Assembly (NCBI GenBank): GCA_026982585.1
Contig: JALSGW010000052.1
Coordinates: 1 to 5,816, forward strand
Source of the DNA: Alphaproteobacteria bacterium
GTDB taxonomy: Bacteria > Pseudomonadota > Alphaproteobacteria > Geminicoccales > Geminicoccaceae
Length of the DNA stretch: 5,816 nucleotides
Reading direction: 5' to 3'
The notes beneath the pieces are model-generated. The model was not told the DNA's origin, did no database searches, and was given only the letters and a program-made list of their open reading frames with translations. The translations under genes and the position numbers were made by a program. Below are positions 1 to 4,983 of the stretch, piece after piece. Every line of letters begins with the position of its first letter. Within the stretch, counting starts at the first letter, position 1.

Positions 1-477
1 GAGCTGCGCGCCGCAAACGAGGTACCGATCCTGATGTTGACGGCGCGCGGCGAGGTGGAGGATCGCATCCGCGGGCTCGAGGCGGGGGCGGACGACTATC
101 TCGCCAAGCCCTTCGAGCCGCGCGAACTGCTGCTCCGCATCGCCACCATCCTGCGCCGGGCGCCTCGCGGCCGCACCCGCGAGCGGGTGCGTTTCGGACC
201 CTATGTGTTCGATCTCAACCAGGGCGGCTTGTCGAACGGTGGTCGGCCGGTACGGCTCACCGCCGCCGAGATCGCCATGCTGGCGTTGCTCGCACGTCGC
301 CGCGGGCGGCCTGTGAGCCGGGCCGAGCTGGCCCGGGCGGCCGGGGTGGAGGGGTCGGACCGGGCGGTGGACGTGCACATCGCCCGGCTGCGCCGCAAGA
401 TCGAACCCGATCCCCGCGCGCCCCGCTACCTCCTCACCCATCGGGGCGAAGGCTATGCGCTCGTCGTGGACGGTTAG
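1..477 (+). CDS. OmpR-family response regulator, 5' end missing
   Basis: This is the C-terminal 158 residues of a transcriptional response regulator; the frame is open to base 1, so the gene begins outside the window. The visible receiver part has the conserved switch threonine in LMLTAR (residue 14 as counted here) and the conserved lysine of the LAKPFEPREL motif (K36), preceded by the typical GLEAGADDY. The phospho-accepting aspartate lies upstream and cannot be checked. A short linker leads to an OmpR/PhoB winged-helix domain (about 63-158). Its recognition helix is around RAVDVHIARLRRKIEPD, and the wing ends in THRGEGYALV. The domain order and the kinase gene that follows with overlap mark it as the partner of that kinase: it would be phosphorylated in the cytoplasm and bind promoter DNA. 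Known OmpR homologues control porin and envelope genes, but its targets cannot be told from sequence, so I give no symbol. Confidence 0.95.
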   Translation, partial: ELRAANEVPILMLTARGEVEDRIRGLEAGADDYLAKPFEPRELLLRIATILRRAPRGRTRERVRFGPYVFDLNQGGLSNGGRPVRLTAAEIAMLALLARRRGRPVSRAELARAAGVEGSDRAVDVHIARLRRKIEPDPRAPRYLLTHRGEGYALVVDG

Positions 478-1837
478 AAACGGCCTCCACCGTCTGTCGC
501 GATGGATCACCCGTCGGCTGCTGCCGCGCACCCTGTTGTGGCGCTCCATGCTGATCGTGGTGCTGCCGCTTGTGGTGCTGCAGCTGGTGCTGACCGTGAT
601 CTTCTACAACCGCCATTGGGACACCGTGACCCGCTGGCTCGCCACCGGCGTTGCGGGAGAGGTGGCGCTCACCGTGTCCTGGTTCGAGGAAGCGGACAGT
701 CCGGAGGCGCGCAAGGCGATCCTCGACCGTATCCGCACCCACACCGGGCTCAAGATCTCCTTCGAGCCCGGAGGCGATCTCGAGACGGCGATCCGCGCCA
801 TCGGCATCGACCAGCGCGCGCTCGGGCACATCGACAGCAAGATCGTCGAAGCCTTCGACGACAAGCTCACCCATCCCTTTGCCGTGGATCTCCGTTCCTA
901 CTGGCCGAAGCGGGTGGTGGTCTACGTCCAGCTCGAGGACGGGCTCCTGCGGGTGCTCGCACCGCGCAAGCGGGTGACCAGCACCACCACCGGCATCCTG
1001 CTCGCCTGGATGATCGGCGCCTCGGTGGTGCTCACCGCGGTGGCCATCTACTTCATGGGGCTCCAGGTGCGGCCGATCCGGGTGCTGGCCCAGGCCATGG
1101 ACAGTTTCGGCAAGGGCCGGGACGTGGGCGACGTCACGCCCCGCGGACCCTTGGAGGTGCGCAAGGCGGCCCATGCCTTCAACGTCATGCGCCGGCGCAT
1201 CCTCCGTTTCGTGCAGCAGCGCACCGAGATGCTGTCGGCCATCAGCCACGATCTGCGCACCCCGCTCACCCGCATGCGGCTCGCCCTCGAGCTCATGCGC
1301 GAGCAGGGCGACGGGGCGGTGCGGGAGCTGGTGGCGGATGTGGAGGAGATGCACCGTCTGGTGGCCACCTATCTCGACTTCGCCCGCGCGGAGGGCAGCG
1401 AGGGGGTGGAGGAGGTGGAGCTCGGGCGGCTGCTCGCGAGCGTGTGCGAGCGGTTCCAGCACAACGGCGTGCGGGTGCGGCTCGAGGCCGAAGCCGGACT
1501 GCGGCTGCCGCTGCGGCCGTTGGCCTTCCGGCGCTGCCTGGCCAACCTGCTCGACAATGCGGTGCGGGTGGGAGCGGAGGTGCGGGTGCGGGCGCGCAAG
1601 CGTCCGGAGGCGTTCGAGATCGTGGTGGAGGACGACGGTCCCGGAATCCCGGAGAGCGAGCGGGAGAACGTGTTCCGTCCCTTCTACCGCCTGGACAAGG
1701 CGAGGCGGGCGGAGACCGGAGGTTCCGGTCTCGGTCTCACCATCGCCCGCGACATCGTGCTCGCCCACGGGGGCGAGCTCACCCTCGGGCGCTCGGACCT
1801 CGGCGGGCTCGCCGCCACCATCCGGCTGCCGCGGTGA
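455..1837 (+). CDS. EnvZ-like sensor histidine kinase with HAMP domain
   Basis: A 460-residue inner-membrane sensor kinase of normal EnvZ-family length. It has a basic N-terminus, TM1 at about 31-51, a periplasmic sensor of about 125 residues (52-177) with no domain I recognise, TM2 at about 178-201, and a HAMP linker at about 202-255 (starting VRPIRVLAQAM). The dimerisation H-box AISHDLRTPLTRMRL carries the phospho-accepting His265. The ATP-binding part shows the N-box NLLDNA (N368), G1 box DDGPGIP (393-399), F-box FRPFYRLD (407-414) and G2 box GGSGLGLTIA (422-431). All catalytic boxes look intact. The ATG at 455 lies inside the regulator gene (23-nt overlap), so the two are probably translationally coupled. 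The ribosome site is weak (GGGG 8 nt upstream, or GAAGG only 2 nt upstream). The next in-frame ATG, at 548, would start at TM1 and remove the basic leader. It should autophosphorylate on a periplasmic or membrane signal and pass phosphate to the regulator; the signal is unknown. Confidence 0.95.
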   Translation: MRSSWTVRNGLHRLSRWITRRLLPRTLLWRSMLIVVLPLVVLQLVLTVIFYNRHWDTVTRWLATGVAGEVALTVSWFEEADSPEARKAILDRIRTHTGLKISFEPGGDLETAIRAIGIDQRALGHIDSKIVEAFDDKLTHPFAVDLRSYWPKRVVVYVQLEDGLLRVLAPRKRVTSTTTGILLAWMIGASVVLTAVAIYFMGLQVRPIRVLAQAMDSFGKGRDVGDVTPRGPLEVRKAAHAFNVMRRRILRFVQQRTEMLSAISHDLRTPLTRMRLALELMREQGDGAVRELVADVEEMHRLVATYLDFARAEGSEGVEEVELGRLLASVCERFQHNGVRVRLEAEAGLRLPLRPLAFRRCLANLLDNAVRVGAEVRVRARKRPEAFEIVVEDDGPGIPESERENVFRPFYRLDKARRAETGGSGLGLTIARDIVLAHGGELTLGRSDLGGLAATIRLPR

Positions 1838-1855
1838 GACAAGCCGGCGCTTGTC
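1838..1855 (+). terminator. Perfect hairpin directly after the kinase stop codon
   Basis: GACAAGC-CGGC-GCTTGTC forms a perfect 7-bp stem with a 4-nt loop, beginning on the base after the TGA of the kinase gene. No T-tract follows (the next bases are AGATCGG), so it is not a classical intrinsic terminator. It could be a weak or factor-assisted terminator, an mRNA 3'-end stabiliser, or a DNA dyad bound by a regulator. The dyad is certain; the role is a guess. Confidence 0.4.
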
Positions 1856-1877
1856 AGATCGGCCGTGCCGCCGCTAG

Positions 1878-1901
1878 CTCCCTCGCGGGGCTGTGGGGGA
1901 G
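1878..1901 (+). promoter_or_regulatory. Possible hairpin hiding the ribosome-binding site of the membrane-protein gene
   Basis: CTCCCTCGC (1878-1886) can pair with GTGGGGGAG (1893-1901) around a 6-nt GGGGCT loop. This gives nine pairs, two of them G-U. The 3' arm contains most of the purine-rich ribosome-binding site of the GTG start at 1911. If the fold forms in mRNA it would limit initiation on this gene unless it is melted. The region is very G-rich, so chance pairing is a real alternative; no ligand-binding architecture is visible. Confidence 0.35.
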
Positions 1902-1903
1902 GG
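1895..1903 (+). promoter_or_regulatory. Ribosome-binding site that decides the GTG start at 1911
   Basis: GGGGGAGGG ends 7 nt before GTG 1911. This supports that start over the in-frame GTG at 1893, which would overlap the site and has no comparable site of its own. Confidence 0.65.
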
Positions 1904-1910
1904 ATCCCAG

Positions 1911-2720
1911 GTGCCGGTGATCGCCCTGGTCCGCACCGCATACGCCTATGTGCTCCACGAACAGGGTCGGCTGGTGCGGCTCGCCCTGCCCTGGATCGCC
2001 ATCGCCTATGCGGTGGGACTGCTCGGCAATCTGCTGGGCGGCGCTTCGATCCGGGTGGGCTGGACCGCAGCCGGCATCATCAACTGGTTCGGCTACTCGG
2101 CGGTGGCGGTGGCCTGGCTGCGGCATCTGGTGTTGGGCGAACCCTGGCCGCGCTGGATGGCGCCGGTCACCCCCTTCGTGCTGCGCTTCATGTTCGCCAC
2201 CGTGCTGCTGGTGCTGCTGGTGGCGGTGCCCACGGCCCTGGTGGCGGCGCTCCTGAGCCTGGTGCTGGGGGCGCTGCTGGGACCCCAGGCGGGGGGTTCG
2301 GCGGCGCTGGTGCTGGCCCTGGGGCTCGGCCTTTGGGCCTATGTTCATCTCATCTTCCTGCCCTTTTCGCGGGCCGTCGGCGAGCGGCTCGACCTCGCCG
2401 CCTGCTACCGGCTGGTCAAGGGCCGGGCGCTGCCCCTGCTGTTCGGTTTCCTGCTCGCCGTGCTGCCGCTGATGCTGGTCGCGGCGCTGGGCGCTTCCAT
2501 GCTGGCGGCGCTGCTGCCCCTCGCCGAGGGCGAGGCCCGGCTGCCCTCCGAGGGCGGGCCGCCGAGCCCGGGCGGGGTGCTGGTGGATCTGCTGATGCTG
2601 GCGGCGAGCTACGCCGATGCCGCCATCACCGCAAGCTTCCTCGCCGGCGCCTACGTGCAGCTGATCCGGCCGGGGGATCCCCCGCCGCCCGCGCGACACT
2701 TCGGGCAGTCCTCGCCCTAG
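1911..2720 (+). CDS. Multi-pass inner-membrane protein of unknown function
   Basis: A 269-residue, strongly hydrophobic protein with about six to seven membrane segments (about 22-44, 52-74, 88-124 as one or two, 131-151, 173-203, 222-250). It has no cleavable signal and ends in a proline-rich polar tail (PGDPPPPARHF). I do not recognise a named family with certainty. Two stretches look like a pattern seen in uncharacterised alphaproteobacterial membrane proteins: an AVAWLRHLVLGEPWP segment after the second helix (compare W-x-R-x-LLGE), and a FSRAVGERLDLAACYRLVKG stretch leading into a helix (compare ARFSLVLP...AWRLTKGN). No catalytic residues, transporter signature or binding motif stands out. 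GTG 1911 is preferred because of its ribosome site; GTG 1893 would add six residues. It lies 73 nt after the kinase gene on the same strand, so co-transcription is possible, but two hairpins separate them. Its stop codon overlaps the stop of the converging ATP12 gene. Confidence 0.8.
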   Translation: MPVIALVRTAYAYVLHEQGRLVRLALPWIAIAYAVGLLGNLLGGASIRVGWTAAGIINWFGYSAVAVAWLRHLVLGEPWPRWMAPVTPFVLRFMFATVLLVLLVAVPTALVAALLSLVLGALLGPQAGGSAALVLALGLGLWAYVHLIFLPFSRAVGERLDLAACYRLVKGRALPLLFGFLLAVLPLMLVAALGASMLAALLPLAEGEARLPSEGGPPSPGGVLVDLLMLAASYADAAITASFLAGAYVQLIRPGDPPPPARHFGQSSP

Positions 2721-3412
2721 GGCGCGAGCGCGCGCAGATAACGGGCCAGCGCCGCGAGCTCCCCCGCGATGTGACGGTGGCGGCGGCGCTGTTCCGCATC
2801 CTCACCCCACTGCTCCAGCTCCCACAGCTCCTCCAGATAGGCGAGCTGGAAGGCCTGCGCGCCGTCGATCCGGGTTTCCAGGAGGGCGAGCGCGAGGATC
2901 AGCGATCCCGTCTCGCGGGCCGCCCCGTGGACCCCGACCAGGCGCCAGTCGTCGAGTTCGTCGAGCGCGTGGCGCAGGCGCAGGAGAGCCGATCGGGGCT
3001 GGTCAATGGGCTGGATGCCGTGGACCGGTTGCAGCCGCACCCCGTAGCGGGCCTCCGCCCAGTCGAGCCACGGTTGCCAGGCCTGACGCTGGCGGTCCAC
3101 CAGCGCCTCGGGATGCTGTGCCCGGTAGCAGAGGAGATCCCAGCGTCCCACCTCGAGCGCCTCCTCGATGGCATCCCGGCGCCGGGCGGGCAGCTGGTCC
3201 AGCACGGTGGCGGCGAGGCGGGTGAGCGGCATGGTGCGGGGATCGACCCGTTCCGCCACGCTCCGCCATTCCGCCGCCACCCCTTGCGCGAGGGCCAGGG
3301 TGGGCAGGGTGAGGGGCGTGCCCTTGGGCGTGCGCACCGGCTTCTGGTCGAGCCGCACCTGCCAGCCCTCCGCGGCGGCGGCGAGCGCGACCTCGCGGTA
3401 GAAGCGCTTCAC
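2717..3412 (-). CDS. ATP12-family F1-ATPase assembly chaperone
   Basis: A 231-residue protein of usual length for the bacterial ATP12 family. In mitochondria Atp12 binds the F1 alpha subunit before it joins beta; the alphaproteobacterial homologues are assumed to serve F1 assembly in the cytoplasm. Recognisable stretches in order: RFYREVALA at the N-terminus, WQVRLDQKPVRTPKGTPL (about 17-34), AAEW followed by DPRTMPLTRLAATVLD (about 57-72), WDLLCYRAQHPEALVDRQ (about 91-108), WLDWAEARYG, the GSLILALALLE helix (about 168-178), and the acidic C-terminal ELEQWGEDAE. The start is GTG, with AGGAG 8 nt upstream inside the preceding HAD gene. The GTG overlaps the HAD stop as GTGA, so translation is probably coupled. 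The HAD-ATP12 order is common in alphaproteobacteria. Its TAG shares the CTAG at 2717-2720 with the stop of the opposing membrane-protein gene. Confidence 0.93.
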   Translation of the reverse strand: MKRFYREVALAAAAEGWQVRLDQKPVRTPKGTPLTLPTLALAQGVAAEWRSVAERVDPRTMPLTRLAATVLDQLPARRRDAIEEALEVGRWDLLCYRAQHPEALVDRQRQAWQPWLDWAEARYGVRLQPVHGIQPIDQPRSALLRLRHALDELDDWRLVGVHGAARETGSLILALALLETRIDGAQAFQLAYLEELWELEQWGEDAEQRRRHRHIAGELAALARYLRALAP

Positions 3413-4065
3413 CGCACCCGCTCCTCGATCACGGTGAGCAGTTCATCGAAGCGGGCGAGCACCCGCACCGCCCCCGCTGCGGCCAGCTCCCCGGGAGGAT
3501 GATTGCCCCAGCTCACGCCGATCGGAAGCGCTCCCGCCGCCCGCGCCATGTCGATGTCGTAGGTGGTGTCGCCCACCAGCAGGGTGGTCTCCGGCTCCGC
3601 CCCGATCTCGGCCATGGCCGCCTCCAGCATGGCCGGATGGGGCTTTGAGGGATGGCGATCGGCGGTCTGGAGGGTGACGAAATGGTCCAGGAGGCCGTGT
3701 GCCTCCAACACCCGAAGCGCTCCCTTGCGGCTCTTGCCGGTGGCAATACCGAGCAGCAGATCCCGCTCGCGCAGCGCGTCGAGCACGTCCCGCGCGCCGG
3801 CGAACAGGGGATCCACCTCCTGCTCGGCCAGATCCGCCAGATAGGCGTCGCGATAGGCCCGCGCGATGCGGGTCACGAGCCCGTCCTCGGGCCGGGGCAG
3901 CAGGGCGGCGATGGCCTGCTCGAGGGAGAGCCCCACGATGCGGCGCACCGCCTGCGGAGCGGGGGGCGGCAGGCCGGCCGCGCGGAAGGCCCGCCGGGCG
4001 GAGCGGACGATGCGCGCCTGGCTGTCCACCAGCGTGCCGTCGAGGTCGAAGACCGCAAGCCGCAT
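3409..4065 (-). CDS. HAD-IA family phosphatase (phosphoglycolate phosphatase-like)
   Basis: A 218-residue cytoplasmic haloacid-dehalogenase-type hydrolase of usual length for the Gph-like group. Motif I is FDLDGTLVDS, with nucleophile D7 and acid/base D9. A helical cap occupies about 16-85. Motif II is GIATGKS (T109), motif III lysine is K141 in SKPHPAM, and motif IV is VGDTTYDIDMA (D166, D170) for Mg2+. All four motifs are intact, so it should remove phosphate from a small phospho-metabolite; 2-phosphoglycolate is a guess from family resemblance. ATG 4065 is chosen because GGAG sits 6 nt upstream and motif I then lies at residues 6-15 as usual. In-frame ATGs at 4077 and 4098 would add 4 or 11 polar residues with poorer ribosome sites. 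Its TGA overlaps the ATP12 start (GTGA). In many alphaproteobacteria an rluC pseudouridine synthase gene precedes this pair; here a divergent djlA-like gene does. Confidence 0.93.
   Translation of the reverse strand: MRLAVFDLDGTLVDSQARIVRSARRAFRAAGLPPPAPQAVRRIVGLSLEQAIAALLPRPEDGLVTRIARAYRDAYLADLAEQEVDPLFAGARDVLDALRERDLLLGIATGKSRKGALRVLEAHGLLDHFVTLQTADRHPSKPHPAMLEAAMAEIGAEPETTLLVGDTTYDIDMARAAGALPIGVSWGNHPPGELAAAGAVRVLARFDELLTVIEERVR
3421..3425 (-). promoter_or_regulatory. Ribosome-binding site for the ATP12 gene
   Basis: AGGAG on the minus strand, 8 nt before the GTG whose first base is 3412. It lies in the last codons of the HAD gene and supports both the non-ATG start and translational coupling. 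Confidence 0.7.
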
Positions 4066-4071
4066 GCGCCG

Positions 4072-4075
4072 CTCC
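4072..4075 (-). promoter_or_regulatory. Ribosome-binding site for the HAD phosphatase gene
   Basis: GGAG on the minus strand with a 6-nt spacer to the ATG at 4065. It is the best-placed site among the three in-frame ATG candidates and is the reason for choosing the shortest form. Confidence 0.5.
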
Positions 4076-4192
4076 ATCTGGTTCTGCTGTCCGCTCATCT
4101 GGCCCCCGGCGGGGCGGCGGCAAGGGCCCGACCGGAGCGGCTGGGCAGCCGGCCGGGGCGCTGGTAGCTTGGCCGGCGCGGATGGACCATGC

Positions 4193-4202
4193 GGGGAGGG
4201 GG
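4193..4202 (+). promoter_or_regulatory. Ribosome-binding site that decides the djlA start
   Basis: GGGGAGGGGG, 7 nt before ATG 4210. It lies downstream of the alternative in-frame ATG at 4189, so it favours the 257-residue form starting MSIWGK. Confidence 0.7.
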
Positions 4203-4209
4203 CGATGTC

Positions 4210-4983
4210 ATGAGCATCTGGGGCAAGCTGGCCGGCGCCTCCGCGGGGTTCGTGCTGGGCGGCCCGCTGGGAGCGCTTCTGGGCGCGCTCGCCGGGCATC
4301 TGTTCGATCGATGGCAACAGGAAGGAGCGCTTTCGCAGGAGGCGGACGAGGCGCTGTGGACCGATCCCACCGAGGCGCGGCGGCTTGCCTTCACGACCGC
4401 CCTGGTGGCGCTCGCCGCCAAGCTGGCCAAGGCCGACGGGGTGGTGAGCCGGGTCGAGATCGACGCCTTCAAGCGCGCCTTCGATCTGGGCGACCAGGAC
4501 CGGAGACGGGTGGCCGAGCTCTACAACGAAGCCAAGAACACGCCCCACGGCTTCGAGGACTATGCCCGCCAGATCGCCGAGCTGCTCGACTACGACCACG
4601 CCCTGCTCGAGGAGCTGTTGGACGGACTGTTCGCGGTGGCGGCGGCGGATGGCCGCTTTCATCCCGCCGAGGAGTCCTTCCTGGCCCGGGTGGCGGAGAT
4701 CTTCGGCTTCAGCCGGGCCGAGTTCGAGACCGCCAAGAGCCGCTGGCGGGCGAGCCGCGCCCCGCAGGAGCAGCGCCCCGACCCCTATGCCGTGCTCGGG
4801 GTTTCGCCCGATGCGAGCGAGCAGGAGATCAAGGAGGCCTATCGCCGGCTGGTGCGCGACTACCACCCGGACCGGCTGGTGGCGCTCGGCCTGCCCGAGG
4901 ATTTCGTGAAGCTGGCCAACGAAAAACTCGCTGCCATCAATGCGGCCTACGAGACCATCAAGAAACAGCGCGGCTTCTCCTGA
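4210..4983 (+). CDS. djlA: DjlA-like membrane-anchored J-domain co-chaperone
   Basis: A 257-residue protein, close to the roughly 270 of E. coli DjlA. A single glycine-rich membrane segment at about 6-30 (repeated GxxxG-type spacing) begins WGKLAGA and ends GHLFDRW, much like the DjlA N-terminus; such segments promote dimerisation. A TerB-like helical domain follows (about 56-180), with acidic metal-site-like repeats KADGVVSRVEIDAF and AADGRFHPAEESFL. A C-terminal J domain (about 191-257) begins DPYAVLGVSPDAS and contains the HPD motif (219-221) that stimulates DnaK ATPase. The tail NAAYETIKKQRGF also matches DjlA. It should bring DnaK to the inner face of the cytoplasmic membrane; in E. coli, overproduced DjlA triggers the Rcs envelope response. 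ATG 4210 is chosen by its ribosome site; ATG 4189 would add seven residues, before the usual start. The peptidase gene downstream begins within its last codons. Confidence 0.93.
   Translation: MSIWGKLAGASAGFVLGGPLGALLGALAGHLFDRWQQEGALSQEADEALWTDPTEARRLAFTTALVALAAKLAKADGVVSRVEIDAFKRAFDLGDQDRRRVAELYNEAKNTPHGFEDYARQIAELLDYDHALLEELLDGLFAVAAADGRFHPAEESFLARVAEIFGFSRAEFETAKSRWRASRAPQEQRPDPYAVLGVSPDASEQEIKEAYRRLVRDYHPDRLVALGLPEDFVKLANEKLAAINAAYETIKKQRGFS

Larger units (their letters stand above)
4066..4209. promoter_or_regulatory. Divergent intergenic region, presumed promoters for both directions
   Basis: About 145 nt between the starts of the HAD gene (leftward) and the djlA-like gene (rightward). 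Because the genes diverge, at least one promoter per direction is expected here, but I see no convincing -35/-10 pair on either strand. It holds a GC-rich inverted repeat, GCCGGCC (4148-4154) and GGCCGGC (4171-4177), with a 16-nt spacer. In DNA this rich in G and C such a repeat is weak evidence for an operator. Confidence 0.45.

Noticed and set aside
434..1768. Long open frame (444 codons) on the minus strand opposite the kinase gene
   Set aside because: Its product is rich in His, Pro, Arg and Gln without any recognisable motif, as expected from the antisense of high-GC coding DNA. The + strand carries a complete histidine kinase.
2202..2219. Tandem GTGCTGCTG repeat (two copies)
   Set aside because: It encodes VLLVLL in a membrane helix and follows from codon preference; no sign of a functional repeat.
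1854..2699. Minus-strand open frame opposite the membrane-protein gene
   Set aside because: It is Gln/His/Arg-rich, the typical antisense of a Leu/Ala/Val-rich membrane protein. The + strand has a good ribosome site and a membrane-protein hydrophobicity pattern.
4148..4177. GCCGGCC/GGCCGGC inverted repeat as a terminator or operator
   Set aside because: Seven GC-only bases with a 16-nt spacer are expected by chance in this composition, and no T-tract follows. It is mentioned only as content of the intergenic region.
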